Shown: positions 48,685 to 58,065 of the stretch, one piece after another
Numbering within the stretch: position 1 is the first letter of the stretch
Layout of the letters: the number at the start of each line of letters is the position of its first letter
Source of the DNA: Actinomycetota bacterium
Lineage (GTDB): Bacteria > Actinomycetota > Thermoleophilia > Solirubrobacterales > 70-9
Direction of reading: 5' to 3'
DNA length: 64,000 nucleotides
Assembly: GCA_018268675.1 (NCBI GenBank)
Contig: JAFDWB010000041.1
Coordinates: 28,793 to 92,792 of the forward strand
Notes under the pieces: model-generated
Told to the model about the DNA's origin: nothing
Databases searched by the model: none
What the model saw: the letters and a program-made list of their open reading frames with translations, nothing else
Made by a program: the position numbers and the translations under genes

Positions 48685-49911
48685 ATGACCGTCGTCCTCG
48701 CCATCATCGTCCTCTTGCTCGCCGCCGCCGTGGCCTACCTGGCCGTGGGCCGCAAGGAGGAGCCCGCGCCGGAGCCCGACCTCGGCCCCGCGATCCAGGA
48801 GGCGACCGCGCAGGTGGCGTCGCAGATGATGTCGAACCTGCTGCGGGCCAACGAGGAGGCGCGCAAGGTCGACGTCGCCAACGCCGAGGCGGCGCTCGCC
48901 AAGCGCCAGGGGGAGATCGACAAACGTCAGGCGGAGATCCAGGCGCTGACCGACCGGATCGCGCGCGGCCAGGAGAAAATCGAGGCCGAAGTGCGCAAGC
49001 GGGGCGAAGTGGACCTGCAGACGCGGACGCTGCTCGAGCAGATGGGCCAGACCGTCGGCAACCTGAACTCGGAGACGGCCGGGCTGAAGAAGGCGCTGCG
49101 CCAGCCGCAGACGCGCGGCCAGTGGGGTGAGATGCAGCTGCGCCGCTGCATCGAGATCGCCGGGATGACCGAGCACGTCGACTTCGAGCTGCAGGAGACG
49201 CTGCGGACCGAAGACGGGCAGTTGCGCCCCGACGCCCGTTTCCTGCTGCCGGAGGGAAGGAGCTTCGTCGCCGACTCGAAAGTGCCCTTCGACGCCTTCC
49301 TCGACGTGCAGGAGTCCGAGGACGAGAGCACCCGCCAGATCCACCTCTCGCGGCTCGCCCGGCAGGCGCGCGAGCACGTGCGGAGCCTCAGCTCGAAGGA
49401 CTACCAGGGCCAGTTCAAGGCGGGCGAGACGCCCGACCTGGTGATCTGCTTCATGCCCAACGAGCCCGCCATGCACGCGGCGCTGGCCGCCGACCCCGAA
49501 CTGTTCGAATACGCGCTGGAGCGCAACGTGCTGCTGGTCGGCCCGACCTCGCTGATCGGCCTGCTGCGGACGATGGAGCTCGGCTGGCGCCAGGAGCGGA
49601 TGGTCGCCGAAGCGGCGGAGATCGCCGAGGCGGCAGGCACGCTGCACTCCCGCTTCTCACGCTTCCTCGGCGAGTTCGAGCGGGTCGGCAAGGGCCTGAC
49701 CACCGCGGCGAGCGCCTACGACAAAGCGGTCGGCTCGATGGAGGCCCGACTGCTCCCCCAGCTGCGCAAGGTCGAGGGCATGGGCGTCGCTCCAGGCAAG
49801 GAGATCGAGCCGCCGGAACCGACCCAGATCACGGTCCGCCAGGTCTCCGCCCCGGAGCTGCGCGAGGCGGGCGTGGAGCCGGAGCCCACGGGCGAGCGCG
49901 ACGCGGCCTAG
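48685..49911 (+). CDS. rmuC: DNA recombination protein RmuC
   Basis: A 408-aa RmuC homologue: N-terminal TM helix (VVLAIIVLLLAAAVAYLAVG), a long coiled coil (about 35-125), then the nuclease-like domain with RGQWGEMQLRRCIEIAGM, RPDARFLLPEGRSFVADSKVPFDAFLD and DLVICFMPNEPAMHAAL. RmuC limits inversion of short repeats in E. coli, worth noting in a genome full of palindromes. ATG 48685 places the TM helix at the N-terminus. Confidence 0.92.
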   Translation: MTVVLAIIVLLLAAAVAYLAVGRKEEPAPEPDLGPAIQEATAQVASQMMSNLLRANEEARKVDVANAEAALAKRQGEIDKRQAEIQALTDRIARGQEKIEAEVRKRGEVDLQTRTLLEQMGQTVGNLNSETAGLKKALRQPQTRGQWGEMQLRRCIEIAGMTEHVDFELQETLRTEDGQLRPDARFLLPEGRSFVADSKVPFDAFLDVQESEDESTRQIHLSRLARQAREHVRSLSSKDYQGQFKAGETPDLVICFMPNEPAMHAALAADPELFEYALERNVLLVGPTSLIGLLRTMELGWRQERMVAEAAEIAEAAGTLHSRFSRFLGEFERVGKGLTTAASAYDKAVGSMEARLLPQLRKVEGMGVAPGKEIEPPEPTQITVRQVSAPELREAGVEPEPTGERDAA

Positions 49912-49968
49912 GTCCCACCTATCTAGGATTGCCCGCGGCAGGCGGGAAACCGATACGGAGGCGAAACT

Positions 49969-51231
49969 GTGGCTGTCGATACCAGCAAGCTGACCAACTT
50001 GGACGTCGAGCCGGGGACGCTCCCCGAGACGATGGCGGCATGGGTGATCCGGCAAGAGCGCGAGGGCGAGCCGAAGGACGCGTTCCGGCTCGAGCAGATC
50101 GAGGTGCCGGAGCCCGGCGCCTTCGAGGTGATCGTGCGGGTGATGGCGGCCGGGGTGAACTTCAACAACGTCTGGGCGGCGCTCGGCAAGCCGGTCTCAG
50201 TCTTCGGCTACGGCGACCACCCCGAGTACGGCCACCACATCGGTGGCTCCGACGCCTCCGGGATCGTCTGGAAGGTCGGCGAGGGCGTCACCCGCTGGAA
50301 GCCCGGCGACGAGGTCGTGATCCACTGCAACCAGGCCTCCTACGAGGACGTCGAGGTGCACGGCCTCGACCCGCTCGCCGCGCCGAGCCAGCGGATCTGG
50401 GGCTACGAGACGACCTGGGGCTCCTTCGCCGAGTTCACCAAGGTGCAGGCGCAGCAGCTCCTCCCCCGCCCCCAGAACATGAGCTGGGCGGAGGCCTGCT
50501 CCTACGGGCTCACCTACTTCACCGCCTACCGGATGCTGATCGACCAGTGCAAGCTCCAGGCCGGCCACAACGTCCTGATCTGGGGCGCGGCGGGCGGCCT
50601 CGGCGTCTTCGCGACGCAGCTCTGCAAGGCGGCGGGCGCGAACGCGGTCGGCGTCGTCTCCTCGGCGGAGAAGGGCGAGCTGGTGAAGCAGCTCGGCGCC
50701 GTCGACTACATCGACCGCTCCGAGTTCGGCGAGATGATGCGCACCGACGCCAACCTCACCGACCCGGTCGCCGACAAGGCTCGATTCAAGGCCTCGCGCG
50801 CCTTCTCCGAGCGGGTCAAGGAGATCCTCGGCGACGCCCCCGACATCGTCTTCGAGCACGTCGGCCGGGCGACCTTCCCGACCTCGGTGTACGTGGTCAG
50901 GCCGTTCGGCAAGGTCGTCATCTGCGGCGCCACCTCGGGCTTCCAGCTCGACTTCGACGTGCGGTACCTGTGGATGCGCCAGAAGCAGATCATCGGCTCC
51001 CACTTCGCCAACGCCTACGAGTGCATGCGGGCGAACCAGCTGATGGCGGAGGGCAAGATCCGCCCGGTGCTCTGGCAGACGATGGGCTTCGAGGGCGTCC
51101 CGACCGCCCACCAGCTGATGCACGAAAACAAGCACCTCGGCAAGATCGCCGTGCTCGTCGGCGCCGAGTCCGAGGATGTGGGCCGGAACGAGGAGGGCCC
51201 CGGCGCGATCCGGGCCGAGGTCGGGGCCTGA
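49969..51231 (+). CDS. ccr: Crotonyl-CoA carboxylase/reductase
   Basis: A 420-aa MDR-family enzyme converting crotonyl-CoA, CO2 and NADPH to ethylmalonyl-CoA, key step of the ethylmalonyl-CoA pathway and source of butyrate-type extender units. Features: GVNFNNVWAALGKPVSVF, HHIGGSDASGIVWKVG, WGYETTWGSFAEFTKVQ, NVLIWGAAGGLGVFATQLC (NADPH), and IIGSHFANAYE. The Asn, Phe-Glu and His positions recalled for CO2 binding in known Ccr enzymes appear present, supporting carboxylation over plain reduction. The GTG start follows GGAGGCGAAACT. Ethylmalonyl-CoA mutase, the later enzyme, begins 11 kb downstream. Confidence 0.92.
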   Translation: MAVDTSKLTNLDVEPGTLPETMAAWVIRQEREGEPKDAFRLEQIEVPEPGAFEVIVRVMAAGVNFNNVWAALGKPVSVFGYGDHPEYGHHIGGSDASGIVWKVGEGVTRWKPGDEVVIHCNQASYEDVEVHGLDPLAAPSQRIWGYETTWGSFAEFTKVQAQQLLPRPQNMSWAEACSYGLTYFTAYRMLIDQCKLQAGHNVLIWGAAGGLGVFATQLCKAAGANAVGVVSSAEKGELVKQLGAVDYIDRSEFGEMMRTDANLTDPVADKARFKASRAFSERVKEILGDAPDIVFEHVGRATFPTSVYVVRPFGKVVICGATSGFQLDFDVRYLWMRQKQIIGSHFANAYECMRANQLMAEGKIRPVLWQTMGFEGVPTAHQLMHENKHLGKIAVLVGAESEDVGRNEEGPGAIRAEVGA

Positions 51232-51271
51232 CGTGACGACGCCGGCGGCGAGGATGCGAAAGGATTAGCCG

Positions 51272-51586
51272 ATGCTTGAGGTCTGCAGACTCGATTGGCA
51301 CATCGCCCCCTTTCGGGGGCCCCGCTGGCTGGAGGCCTGGGAACCCGCGGCGGCGAAGTGCGTCGCCTACGGCGCCAAGAGCTGGTCGCTGACCCGCTCG
51401 ATCGAGGATCGGCTCGCCTTCCAGCAGACCATGGTCTGGGAGCAACGTTCCGAATTCGAACGCTATTGGTTTTCGCAGGAGATCGCCGAGGCCCGCGAGT
51501 CGGTGGTCGGCTGGTACGTGATCCCGCTGCTGCCGACCTGGCACACGCTGCTCGCCGCCGAGTCGGTCGTCGCCTCCGGCGTCTGA
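51272..51586 (+). CDS. Conserved hypothetical protein downstream of ccr
   Basis: A 104-aa cytoplasmic protein with a Trp/Tyr-rich composition (HIAPFRGPRWLEAWEPAAAK, RLAFQQTMVWEQRSEFERYW, GWYVIPLLPTWHTLLAAES). It resembles small dimeric alpha+beta or helical proteins found next to acyl-CoA enzymes, but no family is recognised. AAAGGA lies 7 nt before the ATG. It sits 40 bp after ccr on the same strand, so it is likely cotranscribed. Confidence 0.75.
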   Translation: MLEVCRLDWHIAPFRGPRWLEAWEPAAAKCVAYGAKSWSLTRSIEDRLAFQQTMVWEQRSEFERYWFSQEIAEARESVVGWYVIPLLPTWHTLLAAESVVASGV

Positions 51587-51647
51587 CCCGACGCGGGAGG
51601 GCCGGCGGGGCTTTGACGTCCCCCCGACCGGCGAGCATCCCCCGGCG

Positions 51648-53057
51648 ATGGACTCGCGACGCCTGACGCGCAACGTCGGCTGGCTCTGGGTCGGCTACGG
51701 CGGGCGTTCGCTCGGCTACTTCCTGCTGATCGTCGTGCTCACGCGGGAGCTCGGCACGGCGGGCTTCGGCGAGCTCTCGCTCTTCCTCGCGCTGACCCTC
51801 GGCGTGTCGCTGGTCGCGGGCTCCTGGCCGTTCCTCGCGGTGCCGGTGCTGAGCGCCGAGGAGGGCTCGATCGGCGCCGCCTTCCGGCCCTCGCTCTACG
51901 TCGCCGCGATGGCCACCGCCGCGAGCCTCGTGGTCGCGATCCCGGTCGCCTTCGCCCTCGGCATCGACGCGCCCGCCTCGATCGCCTGCGTGGTCGTCTC
52001 CTCGGTCGCCCTGGTCGGCCTGCAGGGCATCTTCTCGGTCCAGCAGACGGAGGGGCGGATGGGCGAGATCGCGCTCCTGCAGACGCTCGAGCGGGTGGTC
52101 GCGCTCGCCGTGGCGCTGGTCGCGGTGGCGGCAACCGACCTCGGGGTGGTCGGCGCCGAGGTGCTCCTGACCGGCGCCGCGGCGGTCACCTTCACCGTCG
52201 CGATCGTCGTCGTCCATCGCCGCCAGGAGCTCTTCCGCGCGCCCTCCGACGCGATGCCCTACCACCTGATCAGCACCGTGATGGGCGCGGTCGGGGCGAT
52301 GGGGATCGTCAGCCTCGCCTCCTACGGCGTCGCCTACGCCGACACCTTCACGCTCGCCATCTTCCGCTCCCACAGCGAGGTCGGCATCTACTCGCTCGCC
52401 TACTCGATCTTCACCTTCGTCACCGCGCTGACCGCCTACTGGCTGACCGCGGCCCTGCCCGAGCACGCCCGCTCGAGCGCCGCCGGCCGCAACCTGAAGG
52501 AACAGCTCCCCCTCCCCCGGTTGCTCAAGTACACCGGCCTCTGGGGCACCCTGATCGGCATCACCGGCGTCGCCGCCGCCTTCGTCCTGCCGCTCGTCTT
52601 CGGCTCCGAATTCGAAGAGGCCGCCGTGCCCCTGCTGATCCTCCTCGGCGGCAGCGGCGTCTTCGCCGCCACCTACTACGCCTTCCTCGCCGCCCTCGTC
52701 GGGTCCAAGCGCTCCTCCCTCGTCGCCAAGGTCGGCATCGCCTCGGTCGCCGTCAACATCGCCCTCGACCTGATCCTCGTCCCCCCCTTCGGCGTCGTCG
52801 GCCCCGCCTTCGCCACCTTCGGCCAATCCCTCGTCGGCACCTTCGCCCTCGCCCTGATCGTCCTCGGCCGCGGCGCCTCCCTCCGCCTCGCCGCCGTCGC
52901 CGCCCCCGTGGTCACCGCGACCATGCTCCTCGCCCTCGACCCCACCAGCATCCCCCTCGCCTCCCTCACCGTCGTCGTCGCCCTCCTCACCGGCCTCTGG
53001 GCGCTGACGAGCGGCGACCGCCCCGACCTCAGGGCCTGGGGACGATCTTCCAGCTGA
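51648..53057 (+). CDS. Polysaccharide flippase (Wzx/MATE-like)
   Basis: A 469-aa membrane protein with about 12-14 TM helices of the polysaccharide biosynthesis/oligosaccharide flippase family. The first helices (NVGWLWVGYGGRSLGYFLLIVVLTRELGTAGFGELSLF) show the typical family start, and FGVVGPAFATFGQSLVGTFAL is the usual late-helix pattern. It would turn lipid-linked sugars across the membrane for envelope polysaccharide. The 3' end overlaps the convergent PQQ dehydrogenase gene by 29 bp; no glycosyltransferases are adjacent. Codon use drifts towards C-runs in the second half (CTCGTC, GCC) without breaking the frame. Confidence 0.85.
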   Translation: MDSRRLTRNVGWLWVGYGGRSLGYFLLIVVLTRELGTAGFGELSLFLALTLGVSLVAGSWPFLAVPVLSAEEGSIGAAFRPSLYVAAMATAASLVVAIPVAFALGIDAPASIACVVVSSVALVGLQGIFSVQQTEGRMGEIALLQTLERVVALAVALVAVAATDLGVVGAEVLLTGAAAVTFTVAIVVVHRRQELFRAPSDAMPYHLISTVMGAVGAMGIVSLASYGVAYADTFTLAIFRSHSEVGIYSLAYSIFTFVTALTAYWLTAALPEHARSSAAGRNLKEQLPLPRLLKYTGLWGTLIGITGVAAAFVLPLVFGSEFEEAAVPLLILLGGSGVFAATYYAFLAALVGSKRSSLVAKVGIASVAVNIALDLILVPPFGVVGPAFATFGQSLVGTFALALIVLGRGASLRLAAVAAPVVTATMLLALDPTSIPLASLTVVVALLTGLWALTSGDRPDLRAWGRSSS

Positions 53058-55722
53058 AGACTGTGGCGGCGCTCCGGGCGCCGGCGGCGGTCGTCGCGTA
53101 GAGGCGCAAGGTGTGGCGGTCCGGCTTCAGCCTGCGGTAGACCCGCGGCGAGCGGCAGGCGAGGAACTTGCCGCGGTCGAGCCTGCAGCGGAACCTCGAC
53201 CCGGCGGGGCCGCTGAACACGAACCTGGCGGTGGTCGACACCGTCTGCCTCGCCGGGTGCGCCTTCAGCTTCGGTGGCGCGACGGGGCCGGGCGCCGGCG
53301 GGCCCGCGCCAGGCCCGCCGGAGCCGGCGCCACCCGCGCCCTTGCCACCGCCGCCCCCTTCACCGCCGCAACTGCCGGCGGGACCGTTGGGGGTGCCGAA
53401 GATCGCGGTGTAGGTGCCGGCGGCGTTCGTCGGCACTTCGAGGACACGGGGGCCGCCTCCGCACCAGCGTTCGAAGCTGTAGGTGACCCCTCCGACTTCC
53501 GCAGTTTCCGGGGCCGCGACGAAGGTGCGGGAGCCTTCGATCGCGAGGAATTCGGCCGGTGTGGTCACTTTCGTTTCCCCGACCCCGAAGAGGATCCCCG
53601 GCGGCTCGGAGCGAATCTGCAGGGGGACCGGACGGGCCTCGACTTTGACCGAAGCTTCGGCGGTGAGGCCGCGGGAGTCGGTGGCGCTGAGGATGAAGTT
53701 GACGAAGGAGGGGAACTCGTGGTCGGGCGCCCCCAGCGTGCCTTCCTCGACCCCGGGGAAGACCTGGATCGGGTGTTCGTGGCATTTCGACGCTTCGAAC
53801 GGGCAGTGGAGCAGGCGCGTCTTCCAGTAGAGGTCCGCGGCCGGCAATTTCGCCCCTGCTCCTTCCCGCGCCACGGCCGAGCCGGCGAAACGGAGCTGCT
53901 GGCCGACCTTCCAGGTGAGGCTCGGGGCCGGTTCGGCGATCGTCACTTTCGGCGGCGAGTCGCCCGGGTAGACGGTCAGCTTGGCGACCGAGGATTTGTG
54001 GGTGTTGACGTCTTCGACGCGAACCGCGGCCACCACGTTGTGGGTGCCGTCGGTGTAGGTGAACTGCTGCGTCGGCGAGTTCGAGCCGTCGTCGAATTTG
54101 CCGTCGCCTTCGAGTTCCCATTCGTACTTGAACGTGTCGCCGACCGGGCCGGTCGAGGCGCTCGCGTCGAAGTGGACGGTGAGCGGCGCCGCGCCCCACG
54201 GATCGCCAGTCGTCGTCAGGTGGGCGGTCGGCGCCCCGGGGTCGTAGGAGATCCTGTTGATCGTCCCTTCGTAGAGGCTGTCGTAGTAGATCGATCCTTC
54301 CGGTCCCTGCTCGAGGTCCACCCCGGGGTAATTGGTGGCTTCGGAGAGGAACGGCCGCACGGTCGAGGGATCGGGTTCGTCGTGTTCCCCGTCGGCGAGC
54401 ATCACGTAGATGCAGCCGCGGACCGCGTCGGCGAAGAAGAGGGCGTCGTCGTATTCGCTCGGATAGGTCGAGCCTTCGTAGAAGGCGGAGCCGGTGATCG
54501 CCGAGCCGGAGTTGTGCGGGCAGGTGTCGCCGGGGGCGACCGGCGTGGTGTGGGAGTAGTAGAAGAACGGCGCCGCGGTCGAGTTCGGGGTTTCATACAG
54601 CCGTTTGCAGGCGTTCAGACCGAGGACTTCGAATTCGAAGTTGCGGCCCAGGCCTTCGTAGCAGGGCCACCCGGAGTTGTAGAGCGGGCCGCCGATCGGC
54701 ACGCGGTCGATCTCCTCATAGGTGTTGGCGCCGACGTTGCCGACGAACACTTCTCCGAGCCGCGGATTGACGACGAAGCGGAACGGGTTGCGGAATCCCA
54801 TCGCCACGATCCGGTCTTTGTTCGCGTTAGCGCTGCCGGCGTACGGGTTGCCCGGCCACCCTTCGCCGGTGTTGGGATCGATCCGGTCGAGCGTCCCGTT
54901 GAGGAGCACCTGGCCGTCGGGGCGGAAGATGCTCTGCGAGCGGAGGGAGCCGCCTTCGGCTTCGGGGTTGAGCACGATCGAGGTGCCCTTGGTCCCGTTC
55001 GGGTCGCCACAGAGGTTTTCGTACTGGCCGTAGTCAGGGTTGGTGAAGATCCCGCCTTCGCCGCCACTGACGAAGAGCGCGCCTTCCGGGCCGAAACCGA
55101 GGTCGCCGATCGAGTGGCTGCTCGACTGCTGACACCAACCTTCCAATAGCACCGTCTCTTCCGCTTCGCCCCCCACTTCCTTGGCGTGGTTGCCTTCGGC
55201 GGTCAGCCGCACCAGCCGGCCGCTGACCACGCATCGGTTTTCTTCCGGGCAGGAGTCACCTTCGTAGGCGGAGACCCCGGAGCCCACGGAGGGGTACTTC
55301 GGCATTTCGACGTTCGGGGGCAGGCCGAGTTCATGGTTGAAGGTGTAGAGCGCGTAGACGTAGGGGCGGCCTTCTTCGAATTTCGGGTCGAGCGCCAGCC
55401 CGAGCAACCCGTGGTCGCCGTTGTCGTAGGTCTGTTTCGCCAGGTTGGCGAAGATGGTCGGCGTCGTGGAGGTGGTCGCACCGGGCGGGTAGACGAGGAT
55501 CTTGCCGCCCTTGAGCGCGACGAAGGTGCGGCCGTCGGGCGCGAATTTGAACGCGACCGGGTGTTCCATTCCGGGCTGGTTTGCTTCCAGCACCACTTCG
55601 TCCTGGAAGCCGGTCGGCAGCGTCGCCGCCGCCGCCCCACCCGCGCCGAGGAGGACGAGCGCGACCGCGGCCGGCGCGAGCGCCAGCCGCAGCGCTTTCA
55701 GGACTTGGCGACGATCTTCCAA
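53029..55722 (-). CDS. Secreted PQQ-dependent sugar dehydrogenase with PKD domain
   Basis: An 897-aa exported protein. Signal peptide (LAPAAVALVLLGAGGAAAA), then a six-bladed glucose/sorbosone dehydrogenase-type propeller (about 35-495) with PVAFKFAPDGRTFVALKGGKI, GDHGLLGLALDPKF, SSHSIGDLGFGPEGALFVSGG and MGFRNPFRFVVNP. A PKD domain follows (about 497-585), then two further beta domains, a Gly/Pro linker, and a C-terminal ~70-residue domain (RFRCRLDRGKFLACRSP). It would oxidise sugars outside the cell or serve surface binding. It overlaps its paralogue by 25 bp. Glu codons are almost all GAA. Confidence 0.85.
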   Translation of the reverse strand: MEDRRQVLKALRLALAPAAVALVLLGAGGAAAATLPTGFQDEVVLEANQPGMEHPVAFKFAPDGRTFVALKGGKILVYPPGATTSTTPTIFANLAKQTYDNGDHGLLGLALDPKFEEGRPYVYALYTFNHELGLPPNVEMPKYPSVGSGVSAYEGDSCPEENRCVVSGRLVRLTAEGNHAKEVGGEAEETVLLEGWCQQSSSHSIGDLGFGPEGALFVSGGEGGIFTNPDYGQYENLCGDPNGTKGTSIVLNPEAEGGSLRSQSIFRPDGQVLLNGTLDRIDPNTGEGWPGNPYAGSANANKDRIVAMGFRNPFRFVVNPRLGEVFVGNVGANTYEEIDRVPIGGPLYNSGWPCYEGLGRNFEFEVLGLNACKRLYETPNSTAAPFFYYSHTTPVAPGDTCPHNSGSAITGSAFYEGSTYPSEYDDALFFADAVRGCIYVMLADGEHDEPDPSTVRPFLSEATNYPGVDLEQGPEGSIYYDSLYEGTINRISYDPGAPTAHLTTTGDPWGAAPLTVHFDASASTGPVGDTFKYEWELEGDGKFDDGSNSPTQQFTYTDGTHNVVAAVRVEDVNTHKSSVAKLTVYPGDSPPKVTIAEPAPSLTWKVGQQLRFAGSAVAREGAGAKLPAADLYWKTRLLHCPFEASKCHEHPIQVFPGVEEGTLGAPDHEFPSFVNFILSATDSRGLTAEASVKVEARPVPLQIRSEPPGILFGVGETKVTTPAEFLAIEGSRTFVAAPETAEVGGVTYSFERWCGGGPRVLEVPTNAAGTYTAIFGTPNGPAGSCGGEGGGGGKGAGGAGSGGPGAGPPAPGPVAPPKLKAHPARQTVSTTARFVFSGPAGSRFRCRLDRGKFLACRSPRVYRRLKPDRHTLRLYATTAAGARSAATVFSWKIVPRP

Positions 55723-57674
55723 CTGAACACCCGGTTCGCGCTCAGCCGGTTGCCCGCGGCGTCGGCGGCGTAGACGCGGAAGGAATGCTTCCCGGGCTTC
55801 AGGTTCTTATAGGTCTTCGGGGACCTGCAGGAGGTGAAGCTCTTGCCGTCGAGCTTGCAGCGAAACCGCGTCTCCCCGGGGCCGGTGAAGGCGAACTTGG
55901 CGTAGCGCTTGGTCGTGCTCTTGGCTGGCCGCTGCTTGATCTGCGGCGGGTTATAGGTGGCGGGCGGGGTCGGAGGAGGAGGTTCCGGCTTCGGTTCCCT
56001 TTCCTTCCGTTCCCGTTCTTCCCGTTCCTTCCGTTCCCGTTCTTCCTTTTCGATTTCGTCCCGTTCGGAGGTGCCGGTGTAGACGATCCGGTGCACGCTG
56101 CCCAGGTGACCGGGGCCGAAGAGCTGGACATAGAAGATGTTCCCTTCCGGGCCTTGCTCCATGTCGACGGCAGGGAACGCGTACGGTTCGGTGTCGGAGA
56201 GGAAGGTCGTCGCCGTCGCCGGATTCGGCTTGCCGCCGGCGCCGCTCTGCATCACGTAGATGCAACCGCGGATCGCGTCGGAGAAGAAGAACGCGTGGTG
56301 GTATTCCTTCGAGTAGGCGGTGCCTTCGTTGAACGCGTTGCCGGAGACGTCGGTCGCCAGCGGCGTGCCGTGGTAGCAGCGGTCGCCGGGCACGGCCGGG
56401 CCGTTGTGGTGGTAGGAGTAGAACGGGGTTTCGGTTTCCTGGGTGCCGTGTTCTTCGGCTTCGTACTGGTCGATGCAGTACTGGATCGACGGGAACGGTT
56501 GGCCGGCGTAGACGAGGTTCTTCACCGGCTTGCCGTTTTCGCCGCCTTCGTAGCAGGGCCAGCCGCCGTTGAAGGGCGCCGAGGACCCCAGGGTCAACCG
56601 TTCGATCTCCTCGTAGGAGCCGTTGCCGACGTTCGACACATACAGTTCGCCGAGGCGCTGGTCGATCGAGAACCGCCAGGGCTGGCGGAAGCCGAAGCCG
56701 ACGATGCGTTTCGCGTTCTTTTCGGTGCTCGAGTAGAAGGGGTTGCCAGGGACGCCTTCGCCGGTGTCCGGGTTGATCCTCAGGATCGCGCCGGAGAGGA
56801 GCGTCGGATGGTTCGGGAGCGAGTGGTTGCGCATGACGCTCTGCGAGCGCAGTGAGCCGCCCAGCGCGGTGAGCCGTTCCACCTGGAACTTCCCCGGTTC
56901 ATATTCTTCGTATTTGACCGGGTCTTCGCAGACGTTGCCGAACTGGCCGTAGTCGGCTTCCGAGTACATCGCGCCTTCGCCGCCACTGACATAGAGGTCG
57001 CCTTCGGGCCCGAAGCCAAGATCGCCGACGGAGTGCGTGGTCGCCTGCTGGCACCACCCTTCCAGCAGCACTTCTTCTTTCGGTTCGGCGGCCGAGGGTT
57101 CGGCTTCGGTGCCGGCGGGGTTGGCCTTGAGTTTGACCAGGACGCCGCTGGCCTCACAGCCAGGGTTTTCGATCTTGTGTTCTTCCCGGGCTTTTTCGCT
57201 GTTTTCGCATTTGTCGTGTTCGAAGTTCGGTTCGGCCGAGGGCCAGGCCGGTTCCTGGGTCCGCGGTTCGAAGCCCTGCGGTTCCTGCGCGCCCGGGTTC
57301 GCCAGTTTGTGGTTGAAGGTGTAGAGCGCGTAGACGTAGGGGCGGCCGAGGCTGAAGAGCGGATCGATCGCCAGTCCGAGCAGGCCGTGATCTTCGTAGT
57401 CATACGCCGGTTTGGCGAGGTTGGCGAAGACTTCCGGGGTCTTATCGTTGACGTTTTCGTAGACGAGGATCTTCCCGCCTTTCTCGCCGACGAAAACCTC
57501 CCCGTTGGGCGCGAACTTGACGATCGTCGGCTGGTTCAGGCCGCTCCAGACGGTCTGGTCTTCGAACTTTTCCGGCAACGCGACTTCCGCGCTCGCGCCG
57601 GGGGCGGCGAAGAGGGCGACGGCGATCGCCAGGAGGGCCGCGAGGAGCGCGGCGCGGGCGGGATGGCGGGGCAT
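55698..57674 (-). CDS. Secreted PQQ-dependent sugar dehydrogenase, second copy
   Basis: A 658-aa paralogue of the preceding gene product. Signal peptide (LLAILAIAVALFAAPGASA-like, residues 8-29), propeller domain (about 30-530) with VKFAPNGEVFVGEKGGKI, HGLLGLAIDPLFSLGRPY, THSVGDLGFGPEGDLYVSGG and GFGFRQPWRFSIDQRLGEL. No PKD domain: instead a charged hinge of repeated Glu-Arg-Lys (EERERKEREERERKERE, about 535-560) and a Pro stretch lead to the same C-terminal domain (RFRCKLDGKSFTSCRSP). It starts within the stop of clpS (TGATG). Glu codons are nearly all GAA. Confidence 0.86.
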   Translation of the reverse strand: MPRHPARAALLAALLAIAVALFAAPGASAEVALPEKFEDQTVWSGLNQPTIVKFAPNGEVFVGEKGGKILVYENVNDKTPEVFANLAKPAYDYEDHGLLGLAIDPLFSLGRPYVYALYTFNHKLANPGAQEPQGFEPRTQEPAWPSAEPNFEHDKCENSEKAREEHKIENPGCEASGVLVKLKANPAGTEAEPSAAEPKEEVLLEGWCQQATTHSVGDLGFGPEGDLYVSGGEGAMYSEADYGQFGNVCEDPVKYEEYEPGKFQVERLTALGGSLRSQSVMRNHSLPNHPTLLSGAILRINPDTGEGVPGNPFYSSTEKNAKRIVGFGFRQPWRFSIDQRLGELYVSNVGNGSYEEIERLTLGSSAPFNGGWPCYEGGENGKPVKNLVYAGQPFPSIQYCIDQYEAEEHGTQETETPFYSYHHNGPAVPGDRCYHGTPLATDVSGNAFNEGTAYSKEYHHAFFFSDAIRGCIYVMQSGAGGKPNPATATTFLSDTEPYAFPAVDMEQGPEGNIFYVQLFGPGHLGSVHRIVYTGTSERDEIEKEERERKEREERERKEREPKPEPPPPTPPATYNPPQIKQRPAKSTTKRYAKFAFTGPGETRFRCKLDGKSFTSCRSPKTYKNLKPGKHSFRVYAADAAGNRLSANRVFSWKIVAKS

Positions 57675-57982
57675 CAGGCGCGCTCCAGGGGGGCCATCGT
57701 GAGGCCCGCGGAGTCGAGCTGCTCCCAGTAGTGCTCGGCCGGCTCGCGCGGGCCGGTCCAGACGATGGCCTGGCCGGAGTTGTGGATCTGGTCCGCGATA
57801 CGGTGTCCTTGCTCGAGGCTGACGCCGGGCAGTACGCGGGCGAGCGTCTGGGCGACGTGGTCGAAGGTGTTGTGGTTGTCGTTGCGCACGATTACGCGCC
57901 AGTTCCCCCCTAAACCGGAACCGGGGCCGGAGATGCGGGGTTTCTCAACCGTGGTCGACAGCGTTGGCGGCGAGGTCGACAT
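57674..57982 (-). CDS. clpS: ATP-dependent Clp protease adaptor ClpS
   Basis: A 102-aa N-recognin that brings N-degron substrates to ClpAP/ClpCP. The core reads NWRVIVRNDNHNTFDHVAQTL, with the NDxHNTF motif of all ClpS proteins, then VSLEQGHRIADQIHNSGQAIVWTGPREPAEHYWEQL. ATG 57982 has TAATCT ending 7 nt upstream (leaderless); GTG 58000 is an alternative. Two secreted dehydrogenase genes follow in the operon. All Glu codons here are GAG, in sharp contrast to those neighbours. Confidence 0.93.
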   Translation of the reverse strand: MSTSPPTLSTTVEKPRISGPGSGLGGNWRVIVRNDNHNTFDHVAQTLARVLPGVSLEQGHRIADQIHNSGQAIVWTGPREPAEHYWEQLDSAGLTMAPLERA

Positions 57983-58065
57983 CGGGTCGAGATTATGCAC
58001 CGAAGCGTCCGACGGGCGATCTTCAAGGAGGGTGCCGCGGCGGACCGAAAAACGTAGGGAGGTAG

